Of a stretch of DNA of 64,000 nucleotides, positions 32,755 through 43,269 are shown piece after piece. The stretch is taken from NCBI GenBank assembly GCA_028583685.1, contig JAMXIF010001253.1:74025461-74089460 (forward strand), written 5' to 3'. The DNA comes from Petaurus breviceps papuanus (taxonomy: Eukaryota; Chordata; Mammalia; Diprotodontia; Petauridae). Below the pieces are notes generated by a model, which saw only the letters and a list, made by a program, of their open reading frames with translations, searched no databases and was not told the origin of the DNA. Both the position numbers and the translations under genes were made by a program. The stretch's first letter is position 1. Each line of letters opens with the position of its first letter.

Positions 32755-33889
32755 CCTGATGGGGGGTGTTGTTTCTGATGGACCAACAGTAGGAAATCTC
32801 TTACCTCAATTTCAAAATGACCCTGCTTAATATCTGGAAGAAAGTTATTTGCTCAGAGAGAGAAAGAGGCCATTCCTTTGCTGATACTGAAATTCTTCAT
32901 GCTTAAGTGTCCTTCTGCATAAAACATAAGTGCATAAAATAGAAAAAGCAAATACAGCTTTCATTTCCACATAGTAGAGTGCTCTCCAGCACATGAAATA
33001 GGGTCTTACAAAGTCAGTGACCTTACTGTAAAGACAATAACAATGCTAATTCATCCTGGATGCTTTCATGGCCTGGCATCTTTTTTTATTTTTAGGAAGA
33101 AAAGCAACAAAGTTCACATTTAAGAAGGCCAGGAGAAAAATCTTTTCTGTCTACACCAATATGTGTGAACAGCACAACTAATGGATGAGAGGCAGTCCAG
33201 TGTGTTTTAGAAAGTGGGGTGTATTTCCCAAAATCTTCTCTAACCCATTGATTCCAATATAACTGAAATAGCTCAGAGATTTGTCCAGTAAAGAATTTTC
33301 CAATTCACAGATTCTGTTGGCTATATAAATCATAGATTTCCCACTCTGGGAGAAAAGAGAAGGATGAGATGTAGCAGCTGAACAAGTAGCAATGGATCTG
33401 CTCAAATATGCATCATCTACAAAACTTGTTCTGTACTGTGACCGTTTTGTTGTCAGTGCAAACCCAACCTAATTGAGGATAAAACTGGGAGTTTGTAAAT
33501 TTAATCAACATGGACATCATATGGAGTTCACCCTGGCTCCCCAATCCTGGATTAACTGCCTAAGTAGACCAGAATTTGGGCAATCTTGCATCACTTTGTG
33601 TGTATAAAATTTGGTACTGGGACCAGGTCTGAAAAGGAGATTGGGTTGATCTAATTTTGGAAACCGTGCAGTGCTTTCAATAATCCTAAATTACTATCTT
33701 AAAATACAACATTCTCCTACTAATGCCATATGTCTATGAATCTTGGAACACTCTGATCTTAGAATAAAAGGGCAGTCAAAAGATGCCTAATGGTTAGTAG
33801 TTATTAAATTACAGCATATTGCTAATTTTGACTTGTTCATGAGGATTGGGATAAAAGACCAACTGACTTCTCTTTATCTCTCTTATCCT
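32755..33889. other. Unassigned stretch
   Basis: About 1.1 kb without a recognised repeat. The minus frame 33178-33405 (75 codons) shows no motif. TGTGTATAAAATTTGG near 33600 is TATA-like but isolated. Confidence 0.4.
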
Positions 33890-34035
33890 GCAGCTGAATT
33901 TTTTTTTTCTTAATGTGTTGTCTCCTTTAAGTAGAGTGTGGGCTTCTTAAAAACCGATACTCTTTTACTTTTGCTACTTGTATTTTCAGCATTTAGTACC
34001 ATGCTTCATATATAGTAAGTGTTTAATAATTTTTT
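33890..34035 (+). mobile_element. L2 3' end
   Basis: GTGTTGTCTCCTTTAAGTAGAGTGTGGGCTTCTT, ATTTTCAGCATTTAGTACCATGC, TATAGTAAGTGTTTAATAA. Confidence 0.7.
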
Positions 34036-34129
34036 TCATTCATTCATACATGTATATATGAACAGATAATGAGGTAGGCTGATTATGTAAAGAGAACGAG
34101 AGCTAAAAGATACATAATTGATTCAGTAC

Positions 34130-34290
34130 AATCCAACAAATATTCATTATGTACCTACTACTTAAAAGGAACTACACCAGGTACCAATAATGAAAAGCCA
34201 CTTCCCCCCCAAAACAAAACAAAACAAAACTAGTCCCTATTCTCATGGCCGTTACATTCCACCAAAACTTGTGTTACACTTAGGTGAAAA
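34130..34290 (-). mobile_element. L2 3' end, minus
   Basis: CAAATATTCATTATGTACCTACTAC, ACACCAGGTACCAATAATG and CTAGTCCCTATTCTCATGGCC, facing the preceding plus-strand L2 end. Confidence 0.65.
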
Positions 34291-35320
34291 GAATAAGAAG
34301 AAAGCCTAGCAAGGAAGGAATAGATTCTTCATGGAGGATTTATGGAAGTACAGGGACAGAGATAAGCAGAGGATAGAAAGGCTTGGAGGGGTTGCAATCT
34401 CCATCATAAATAGAACATACAGCTTAATCTAACTCTCTAAGTAAAAGATCATGCCTCAACTGGTTAGGAGGAGAAGTGTTTTAAATGCTTTATTTAAGGA
34501 TATCTTTATAGGCAAAGAACTCAGCTTTTACTAGACTCTCACATGAGGACGGACCATGTTTTATCTAAAAGCTGCATTTTCCCCACTGCCTAAGACACTG
34601 TTCTCCACAGATTAAGGAAAATAAATGTTTGCTGAACTCAATTGAAAAAGTTGCAATTACAGTTTAATCTCCATTGACTAATACTAACTGAGGGCAACCT
34701 ATAAGAATGAGTTTGAATTATAGCATCTTTTTTTTTTTTATTTGGTTCTATTTTTCCCATTACCTCTAGTAACTTAAATTAGGCAAAATGTTCCTAAGTA
34801 GAAATGTTTAGGAAATTTTTTTCAATGAATAGATAGGAATTATTTGAAATGAGCACTTTTGTTATTCATAATGATGTTTATAAAGTGTTTTCATTAGCAT
34901 AATAAGGATTTCCTTAGAGAAGATATGTCTATGACACTCACCCTCAAGAGAGAGTTTCACCTAAGGTCCTGACCTGTTCGGCTGATTTATTTGTTTACAC
35001 TTTCACTATATACAATAAACCAAAAAGCAAAATCTAATTGAAAATGGATATAAACTTATTGCTAAAAGGGCAATTTGTTTATGCAACTAGTTTATACCCT
35101 CACTAAAGAAAAGTTATCATGCAGAAATAAATTCGTTAGTCCCAATTCAAGTGATCACAAATTTAAATGTAAAAATAATGACAGTGATGTAATAATGTAA
35201 ATACATAATAAGAATATTAAAATCTATTTATATATCAATTTAAAATTTTCAAAGTGATTCCACAACTACTGTTGCATTTAAGACTTACATTTTGTAATGT
35301 TTTATTCTCTGTCTCAAATA
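34291..35320. other. Repeat-poor AT-rich stretch
   Basis: About 1 kb with no recognised repeat or gene. A candidate for cross-species conservation testing. Confidence 0.5.
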
Positions 35321-35749
35321 TACCGTGTTTCCCCGATAATAAGACACTGTCTTATTAAATTTTTTGGACAGAAAAACACCAGAGGGCTTATTTTCAGGGG
35401 AGGGCTTATTTTAATGAACATTGACAGCAATTTTAATAAACAGGTAAATGTGAACAAAAAAATGTACCTTTATTCAATAAGCAAATCACTGGGGAAGAAC
35501 AGGATGACAGCGCTCACTGCTGCAGCTCTGATTGGATGCAGCTCGGAGTGCGGCATGCGTTTCACCCGGGGGGTGGACGGTGCATACAGAGGGTACTGTA
35601 ATGTAGCGTGTAGCACAGGGGATCACCTTCACTACAGTAGCAATCTCAATAGGGCTTATTTTCGGGGTAGGGCTTATTTTAGAGGAATCTTACACAGTAA
35701 GGGGAGGGCTTATTTTCTGGATAGGTCTTATTATCGGGGAAACACGGTA
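35321..35749. mobile_element. Tc1/mariner-like MITE with perfect 25-bp inverted ends
   Basis: TACCGTGTTTCCCCGATAAT plus AAGAC (35321-35345) is matched base for base by the reverse complement at 35725-35749. TA at each edge fits the TA duplication of Tc1/mariner insertion. Inside the arms lie direct copies of AGGGCTTATTTTCRGGG (near 35385, 35652 and 35704). The core (about 35500-35640) is much more GC- and CpG-rich than its surroundings. No transposase is encoded; the 168-codon plus frame across it is incidental. Perfect arms suggest either recent insertion or a strong hairpin. Confidence 0.88.
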
Positions 35750-36000
35750 TGTGTATACATATATATGTATGCATATCTATATATATATATTTATAGCATA
35801 TAAAAACAAATCCTTGAAATTATTCATCTTATATAGCTAAAATAATTCTGTGGTAGATGCCCCAATATTTTCCCTTTCTTTCTGATTCAGTGAGATCGTA
35901 GGGAGGATGAATAATGTTTACTGAGAGGAGATACTTGTTGTAGGACTGGATTGGTAACTTTTAGAAGACAAAAAAGAGAAAAGAGAGAAGTATCAGAGGA
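35750..36000. repeat. TATA microsatellite and unassigned flank
   Basis: 35755-35795 is ATATATG/TATATA repeat, the rest is unassigned. Confidence 0.7.
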
Positions 36001-36365
36001 GAGAGAAGGAAAAATTGGAGCTTTAGAGCTGGGATGAGAGATAGACAGAAAGACAGAGACACAGACACAGATGGAGAGCCAGACAGATAAGAGCAGAGAA
36101 AAATTGAGACAGAGAGTTACAGACACTGACACAGCAGATGGACAGACTGACTGAGAAACAGGTCAGGGACTATTGCAAGTGTGTTTGCCTTTAGTTGTAT
36201 CCCTGCACTTAACACAGTGCTTGGACCATTGTAAGCACTCGTTAAATGCTTGTTAATGGATAGTGAGATAGGAAGTACAATGGATAGATGAGAGACAGAG
36301 AGAGACAGACACAGAAAGGCAGGGAGACAGAGACAGACAGAGAGAGACAGAGATAAGTCACCTTG
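36001..36365. repeat. GACAGA/GAGA-rich purine tract with L2 tip inside
   Basis: GACAGA-type units at 36030-36150 and 36290-36360. Between them 36185-36258 (CCTGCACTTAACACAGTGCTTGG, AAGCACTCGTTAAATGC) is an L2 3' tip in plus orientation. Confidence 0.75.
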
Positions 36366-36491
36366 CTTCCTCTTTGACCAGCAGAGAGTCAAGAACATGA
36401 GACCAAGTTAGGACTTTAAAAGGGCATTTGCTACTAGAAAAACCCTCATATTTGAACTCATAAGTAATTTACTCTTTAAGACTAATGGCTA

Positions 36492-36650
36492 GGGTGGCCA
36501 GGTGGCTCAGCAAGTAAGAGCACCGGCTCCAATATCGGGATGACCTGGGGATCAAATCTGGGCTCAGATACTTAGCACCACACCCATAAATAACTGGCTG
36601 TGTAACCTTGAGCAAGTTACTTAACCCCGATTGCTTTAAAAAAAAAAAAA
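36492..36650 (+). mobile_element. tRNA-derived SINE monomer (same subfamily as the dimer)
   Basis: GGGTGGCCAGGTGGCTCAGC head, GTGTAACCTTGAGCAAGTTAC body, 14-base A-tail. A perfect duplication AGACTAATGGCTA flanks it (36479-36491, 36651-36663). Confidence 0.93.
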
Positions 36651-36663
36651 AGACTAATGGCTA

Positions 36664-37126
36664 CTCATTCAAGGACTTCTATTGTTTTTCTCCTTAAAAG
36701 AAATTCTCTTAGACTGCAAACTGCATGCTTACCAGGGAGGAGTCAATCTTCACATACAGGGGTATACACACATATATATGCATGCATGCATATAAACACT
36801 AACATACATATAAACATACTTGTGTATATATACATATATATGTATGTGTGTGTATATCCTGTAGATTTGCCCATTGAATTTTCTGAAGCAATAAAGAAAA
36901 TTCTTAAAATATATCCGGGCCTTGTGTCATGAGAGACTGACACCATGGTTACATTAGTTTTTTTCTCTTAATTGTTCCCTAATGGCCTTACAGAGACTAT
37001 ATAATTCAAAAATTATAGCATATTGGGAAAAGGGGAATACAACCCATTGACTAAGGATCATAAAAAGTGTTAGCAATTCTCTTCTAGTTCAGGGAAACTG
37101 GAAGTAGCAGAAATAAGGGTCAAAGT
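36664..37126. other. Unassigned, with TATG/CATA microsatellite
   Basis: 36765-36860 is a CATA/TATG repeat, which explains the poly-IYIY frames. The rest is unassigned. Confidence 0.6.
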
Positions 37127-37330
37127 CAGGGGTGGGGAACTTGTGTCCTTGAGGCAACACGTGGCCTTCTAGGTCCTTGGGTGCAGCCTCCGGACCCAAT
37201 CTAAGTTTTACAGAACAAATCCTTTTATAAAGGGGATCTGTCCTGTGAAGTTTGGATTTAGTCCAAGGGCTGTACTTGAGGACCTAGAGGGACACATGTG
37301 GCCTAGAGGCCTCAGCTTCCCCATCTCTTG
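37127..37330. mobile_element. Palindromic hAT-type MITE, nearly complete
   Basis: CAGGGGTGGGGAACTTGTG at the left and the mirrored CTTCCCCATCTCTTG at the right. CCTTTTATAAAGGGGATCTG marks the centre. The least interrupted copy of the family in this window. Confidence 0.88.
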
Positions 37331-38214
37331 TCTAAGTGAAAGAGCTGCGGAAAAGAGAGAGTGTGAATGGCAATGCTCCCTTCTAAGTTGGCCTTCCTCT
37401 CCTCTATTCTTGGATTCTTTACATGAATTGTTTGGCTACTAGAACATCTGTTCTCCTGGATGAACTAACTGGAACAAAAAAAAAAGCCAAGCAAAATAAA
37501 TAGACTTTTCAAACAGTGTTGGAAATCAGCATATAGCAAGTTGGCTCTAGGACTTCTTAGGGAAAGTCAAAGAAGACTGGAGTAGAATTACCATAGCAAC
37601 ATACTTCCTGATTCCACTCATCCTTTCTTCCTTAGTACTTTAGTCTCCAACCCAGAGAAACATTTATGTACTTTCCTCCAGGACTTTATTAAGATCTCTA
37701 GAAAATAATTGGCTTTAATGTCCTTGTCTGCACTAGGTAGCAAAGAAGAATGAGATTACCTGGATATTAATGCCGATCTAGTAACCCTGCATGAAGGTAA
37801 TTTCCCAGGGCAAGGTATAAAGCACAGGGATTTTTTTTAACTCCCAGGAAAAAGGAAGTCAACACGGAGTTAAAATCCATAGATACAGCACTGTTTCTCA
37901 TAGGTCTTATACATTACATTGAACACAAGTGAGGATTTTTTGAAGAGACTGCTAATTTGGGTCATGCTTGTAACTTATCTCAAGTCATGGAGGAAGAAAA
38001 AAACATTAATAAAGGAGAGAAATGTGACCAATTCTTTGTAATACTTTTTGTTTTCATTATCATCCTGATTCACTGGCAGGCAGAGATGACAAGAAGACAA
38101 CCTGGTTTCGACAGAATGTGAAGAAATTTGTGTAACTCTTTTTGGTCTACTTTTTGTTTCATTTTATTGAGTGGTTTCGAAATGTTTAGAGGAAACAAAG
38201 TTCTGGTCACTTTA
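37331..38214. other. Repeat-poor stretch with an X-box-like site
   Basis: No repeat recognised. ATTACCATAGCAAC (37587-37600) is close to the RFX X-box palindrome, by motif resemblance only. Confidence 0.4.
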
Positions 38215-38455
38215 AGAGGCAGATAGAAGGAGAAGTGTGAATAGAATGCTGAATTCAGAGTAGGGAAAAGCTGCATTTTTAATCCTGCTCCCTATATTTC
38301 CTGATTTTGTGACACTTCCAAGTCACTTCAGCTCTCTGAGTCTCAATTTACTCAGCTGTTACACAGGGATATGATGACCCACCTAATAGGGATATTAGGA
38401 GGTTCAAATTAGCTAATTATTGTAATTGGATAATATATGTAAAGTGCTATATACG
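38215..38455 (+). mobile_element. MIR/THER1 SINE
   Basis: TTTTGTGACACTTCCAAGTCACTTCAGC, AGTCTCAATTTACTCAGCTG and ATATATGTAAAGTGCTATATA: head-to-tail CORE-SINE order. Confidence 0.7.
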
Positions 38456-38480
38456 GGGTGTCCCAGAAGTCTTAGTGTAG
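38456..38480 (+). mobile_element. Half of a palindromic mariner-like MITE
   Basis: GGGGTGTCCCAGAAGTCTTAGTG is the end of the GGGTGTCCCAAAAGTCTTAGTG family seen at 47.6, 49.2 and 61.0 kb. The other arm is missing. Confidence 0.6.
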
Positions 38481-38486
38481 CTGTGA

Positions 38487-38610
38487 ATTGTAAACTGAGG
38501 TTCTTAGAGAAGTAATGGCTTACCTATGGTCACACAGTTGGTGTGTGAGTCAAAGATTCAAGCACAGGACTCCTGATCCCAAGTGTAGCACTCTTTCAAC
38601 AGCTCTTAGT
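38487..38610 (-). mobile_element. MIR fragment, minus
   Basis: AAACTGAGGTTCTTAGAGAAGTAATGGC and ATGGTCACACAGTTGG: MIR antisense. Confidence 0.7.
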
Positions 38611-39466
38611 GAGTAGCAGAGGATAGGAGAGTGAACAGCCAAGAATTGTATAAAGGAGAAAGTATAGTGAAAATCGCATTGGATTTGAAGGCAGCAGGGT
38701 CCTAGGTTCTAAAACTTAGCTACATCTCAAGGATGGGGGAGGGGAGGAAAGAAGAAAAAAAATTACATGACAACTTTATTATATATTTAAAAGGAATAGT
38801 AAGATGACATATTAGATTTACAGTTTCATGTGCAAGGATCTTTTTTTTCTACTTTGTTATAGAAATGCTTGTTTTATTTCATAAATCAAAAATAAAATAT
38901 ATATATTTTTTAAATTTTGCTGCATAAATGCAGTTGTCATTTTATCTTTCTGGCACTCAGTTTCCTCTGCTGCAAAAATCCAGTGATGGAGAGTTTGCTT
39001 AAGTTGTTTTTTTTTTTTTTCCCCAGCTCTAAAAATATCTGTGGGGATTAACAATCGTACTCTAAACAGCAACTCAGTAAAAGCTATTACAGACTAAAAC
39101 ATACGCCAATGAAATGGTCTCTGACTTTGAGGTAAGAGAGAAAGATAAACAAGCTAGTATTAAATAACATTTTAAACAGTTGTTAGTAGTAACAAGGTAT
39201 TTAATTGTATGTAGGGGTTTGTTTCTTTTCTTTTACATTTGCTTTAACTAGGGTATTTCAAAAGATAATTGGGTTGGCTAATTTATGTGTTGTTGGACCA
39301 ATAAACAATATTTTAAGCTGAAAGCAAGACCATGGATTAGTACACCTACACTTTTTTTCTCAGTTATCCCCATCTGAAATAAAATTAACACTCCTTCCTC
39401 TGTTATCCTAATCAATCATCATCTAACTAAAGCTTCTCAAGGAATAGTTATGAGGCACTAGAACAA
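38611..39466. other. Unassigned stretch
   Basis: The T13 run followed by CCCCAG near 39005-39028 looks like a splice acceptor but has no supporting exon. No repeat recognised. Confidence 0.45.
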
Positions 39467-39690
39467 CAATTCTCACGTGGTCCAGGGGACACCTGGGATT
39501 CCCCAAATCTCTTCTAGAAGTCAGGGAGGTCAAAACTATTTAAATAATAATACTAAGATACTAATTTTTAGTAGTTATCAACAAATAGAACCCACGTAAA
39601 CTAAACCTCTTTGGGTGGGGAAGGTCCTTAATAATTTAAAATAGTGCAAAGGGGCCCAGATATGAAAAAGTTTGAGAACTGATACACTAC
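39467..39690 (+). mobile_element. hAT-Charlie-like DNA transposon relic
   Basis: CAATTCTCACGTGGTCCAGGGG, AGGTCAAAACTATTTAAATAATAATACTAAGA and AAAAAGTTTGAGAACTG: ends inverted (CTCA...TGAG), with an interior shared by old mammalian hAT elements. Confidence 0.65.
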
Positions 39691-39723
39691 ACAACTTTAA
39701 AAAATTCTCTAGGACTTGTTTGT

Positions 39724-39985
39724 GGAGCTGCTAGACGGCAAAGTAGATCGAGTGCTGGGCCTGGAGTCAGGAAGACTCATCTTCCTGGGTTCTTTCTGGT
39801 TTCAGACACTTACTAGTTGTATGACCCTGGACAAGTCACTTAATGCTTTTTGCCTCAGTTTCTTCATCTGTAAAATGAACTGAAGATGAAAATAGCAAAG
39901 CACTTCAGTATCTTTGCCAAGAAAACCCCAAACAGGGTCATGAAGAGTCAGATATGACTGAAAACCAGCTGAACAACTGAAAAGA
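39724..39985 (+). mobile_element. Long marsupial SINE with RTE-like tail (MAR1-like)
   Basis: GCTGCTAGACGGCAAAGTAG head, GGACAAGTCACTTAATGC, TATCTTTGCCAAGAAAACCCC and the tail GGTCATGAAGAGTCAGATATG. Confidence 0.88.
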
Positions 39986-40204
39986 ATTTGCTTGCAATGG
40001 CAAATGTTTCTAATTTATGAAAACATCAAGGGATAGCCTTTCAACTCATGCTTTTAACTGACCCAACAAACACCCTCTTCCCACTCAAGATTACCAAGTT
40101 CATTCAACGGTTATAACACTCCATAAGTGTTTTGTGAAAAATGTATGGATATGCTATGGATCATATGAATGATTAAAAATGTACAGAAGAGATAGTTCCA
40201 GTAT

Positions 40205-40410
40205 TATACAGTGATACTGTATGGGATACAGTCCATGGATTTGGAGTCAAATAGCTTGCCTCTACATCCTAACTTTACCATTTTACTACCTACATCTAGG
40301 TCACTCTGGGGACTTTACATTTCCAGGCCTCAGTTTCTTCATCTGAAAAATGAAAGAACTAGACTAGATGACCTTCAAGGTCACAGCTCTAAAACTATGA
40401 TCTTTTATTC
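40205..40410 (+). mobile_element. MIR/THER-type SINE with CR1-like tail
   Basis: TGGATTTGGAGTCAAATAGC, AGGCCTCAGTTTCTTCATCTG, then CTAGACTAGATGACCTTCAAGGTC. Confidence 0.65.
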
Positions 40411-41139
40411 CTTTTGGGTAAGAAATAGAAGGTAGAACCACATGAAGAATTTTTTTTTTGTTTCTTTTCCCTTTATTTTTCAGTATTTCTTTCCAGGTCT
40501 AGTTAGAGAAAATCATTATAAGAATTGTCTATTCTTAGGTCAACAGTAATAACCAAGAATTTTTCTTCATTATTCATAAAAATATTACTAAACTCATGAG
40601 CAAAGATAAGGGAAATCAAGAATGCATGTGAATAGTAAAGTTCAGAGGAACAGGTGAAAATGAAGCAAAGAATTCTAAACATTCTCATTTCCAAGAAGAG
40701 ATTATGCAGAAGGCAATTTTACATGTCATCAAACCAGTCACAGATGGCAGGGCCAAGAAGGAGCTCCTGGGCCAACTCTTCTGACCTTTTGCATTACCAA
40801 GGACAAATCCCCCTCTTCTTCCTCTGATGTCTTAAGTAATCTCCTAGTGGCAATCTCCAGGGATAATATCTCAATTACTTTTCCTCAGTAAGCCTATTCC
40901 ACTGGCTAAGTGCTCACTTAATGCTAACAAATGTATTCCCAGGGTCAAGCCTTTTGTAGCTTTTGACCCCTTCCCTTTGTTTCACCACCTTCAAATGGAA
41001 GGCAGTGATTTCCTGAGTGAATTATTCTGGTGAAATAACATATGTGAGACACAATAACAACCTTCCTTTGTCCCTTAGCACATGACCTACCTGAGAGCTT
41101 GAATCATTTCACAAACTCACCATTGAATTTGTTCTTGGT
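40411..41139. other. Unassigned stretch
   Basis: Possible very old CR1/L3 traces at 40750-40930 (GTAAGCCTATTCCACTGG), not secure. Confidence 0.4.
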
Positions 41140-41460
41140 TTTCAGAATCCTCTTTAAAAACAGAGGTACTAATGCTGTCTACCTCCAGAGAAAGAACTGG
41201 TGGAGTCTGAATGCAGATGGAAGCATTTGTAAAAACTTTCTCTATTATTCCTTTTTTGTCTGTGTTTTCTTTTGCAACATGGTTAATATGGAAATACTTT
41301 GCATGACTGCACATGTATAACCTATCTTAAATTGCTTGCCTTCTCAAGGGGAGGGGAGGGGAAGGAGGGGAGAAAACAGAACTCAAAATTTAAAAAAATA
41401 CATAAATGTTAAAATATTTTATATGTAAATGAGAAAAAATAAAAATTAAATGTTAAAAAA
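41140..41460 (+). mobile_element. L1 3' UTR end
   Basis: TACCTCCAGAGAAAGAACTGGTGGAGTCTGAATGCAG-type start, GCATGACTGCACATGTATAACC, GGGGAGGGGAGGGGAAGG and an A-rich end: the marsupial L1 3' terminus. Confidence 0.85.
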
Positions 41461-41684
41461 GAGGTGGTAGAACTAGATGTAATACTTTAGTAATACTGGG
41501 GCTCTGACCCAGTAATCACATCCTTGATTTGACACAAGGTTTGACTAAACAGACAAGCTTTGGCTCCTTTCATAGCAGCATTGGAATTTGATTTTCTCCT
41601 ATTCAATGATGTTTTCCAGCAGTAGGTTTTCTGATTTCTTACTTTCCTTATGGTCCCTCCATTATTCTATACATAGCTTACTTT
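41461..41684. other. Unassigned stretch
   Basis: Nothing recognised. Confidence 0.5.
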
Positions 41685-42260
41685 GTCCCAAACTGTTTAT
41701 GAATGAAAACGGGTGTCCATTGCTTGAAGAGTGGCTGAGTGAACTGTGTATAAGAATGTGATAGACTCTTACTGTGCAGTAAAAAAATAAGAGATATGAA
41801 GATTCAGACAAACATAATAAGAAACAGAAGTATGCTGGTAAATATTTAACTAGCTCTGGGGGGGGGAGAATCTGTGCAGAATGCACCTTTAAACTTAATC
41901 TGCATTATTACCATTTTCTCCATCACTTTCTTTTCTATATAATCACCAAAAAAAATAAATAAATCAAGTCCTGACTTCTGACTTGCATTTTCCAAAGTGT
42001 AAATGTTCTCACACTGCAAATTTAATAATCATGTCTTGCAAGCTATCTCCAGTATACACCTGGAAAATTTGTACGAACTGATGCAGGACAGATTGAAGCA
42101 AGCAGGACTGGAAGAATAATATGCACTTTGAAGACAATAATGTAAATGAAAAGATCAACACCAGGAAACTGAATCCTGAGTAATCACAGTAGCTTCTCTT
42201 GACCCTTAAAAATAGATAATGAAAAGTGTGGATTGATTTATGGAAGCAAACATCCCTACT
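41685..42260 (+). mobile_element. L1 3' UTR fragment split by a MITE-like repeat
   Basis: GGGTGTCCATTGCTTGAAGAGTGGCTGAGTG and GTATAAGAATGTGATAG lie left of the insert. GTACGAACTGATGCAGGACAG and AACACCAGGAAAC lie right of it, and the two halves are consecutive in marsupial L1. This proves that the 238-bp element inserted as a unit. Confidence 0.75.
41825..42062 (+). mobile_element. Unnamed 238-bp MITE-like repeat, copy 3
   Basis: CAGAAGTATGCTGGTAAATATTTAAC at the left and CCAGTATACACCTG at the right are imperfect inverted ends. The interior aligns with copies 1 and 2, and it interrupts an L1 cleanly. Confidence 0.78.
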
Positions 42261-42354
42261 TCACAACAGAAAAACAGAGGGGTTACAGGGATAGAATGTT
42301 CCATTTGCTACCCAGTATGATCACTGAATCTCTTCTTTTTGCTTAGCTATTTTA

Positions 42355-42505
42355 ATTCTTGTACTTGTGAAGTGGTTCTTGAACCCAGGTATAAAACTTG
42401 AAATGTATCCTTAGTTAATTTCATATTATTCAATTTAACCCAGTGTTGTCATGTATAAACCTTGCTCTCAGGGTCTGTTCTTTCATCAGATCTATTTTGG
42501 ATACC
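42355..42505 (-). mobile_element. CR1/L3 fragment, minus
   Basis: TTGTACTTGTGAAGTGGTTCTTGAACCC, ATAAAACTTGAAATGTATCC and TTTAACCCAGTGTTGTC: a later part of CR1/L3 antisense. Confidence 0.75.
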
Positions 42506-42605
42506 CTTCTAACAGCTTTTATTGCTAACACTGCTATCTAATAACTCTCTACCCCTGTGCTTAAACAAAGTTAGATCACAGTTAGGCACCTCCATTCTCT
42601 GTGGA

Positions 42606-42830
42606 TTATTTCAATACTTCGATTCAAATGAACAAATATTTATCTATAGTCTACTGCATACAAGGCATTGTGCTAAGTTATGCACTTCCATAAAACACAA
42701 AAGATAGTTAAATAGAAAATGTGTCTTTCTGAATCATGTCAAGAAAAGGATTTGTGGCAATTTGTGCCTTTCTGAATCACTGAGGGGCTTTGCTGATAGC
42801 AGCCATTATGTTGCTATTACTGTGGAATAC
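42606..42830. repeat. Dispersed repeat of unknown family, copy A
   Basis: AATGAACAAATATTTATCTATAGTC ... AGGATTTGTGGCAATTTGTGCC. It aligns with 44683-44905 at roughly 75% over about 215 bases in the same orientation. The left part has L2-tip character (GGCATTGTGCTAAG), the rest is unidentified. Confidence 0.7.
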
Positions 42831-43265
42831 AGGACACAATAGACATGCTTCACACTCCATGTCAGCTGTAATAAGCCTCAAGTACAGCCCTTACATTTTT
42901 CTTAAAAAGATAGAGAAACATTGTCGATTATGAAGGAATGAACAGATGCTTTTTGAGAAAAGAAATGAGATTTATAAGGGGTTGTTGTAGTAGAAAGCAG
43001 ATGTTGACTATTTAGGGAGATCCTTTACCATTTATAATCCAGTAAGGATTAATTTCCATAGGCATATCGTGGATCCAAATTTGTAAGCCTTCAGGCAGGA
43101 ACTAAACTAATTGTAGGAAGAGTTTATTCTGGCAGCATAAAAGAGTTCAACCTGTGTCTTTTTAAAAAAAATCGAATCATAAACTAAAGAAAACAAGTTG
43201 TGATGGCTTAGGGAATATTTTAAGGGGAAGGCTTATGTGTATAAGAAAATATGAAAGAGAAATTC
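42831..43265. other. Unassigned stretch
   Basis: No repeat or gene recognised before the start of the SUMO2 retrocopy. Confidence 0.45.
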
Positions 43266-43269
43266 AATA

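Noticed and set aside
35297-35803. 168-codon frame on the plus strand
   Set aside because: It spans the mariner-like MITE end to end, including both inverted ends and the flanking TA microsatellite. It shows no transposase motif.
39005-39028. T-run followed by CCCCAG as a splice acceptor
   Set aside because: No open frame or exon-like sequence follows, and T-runs are common here.
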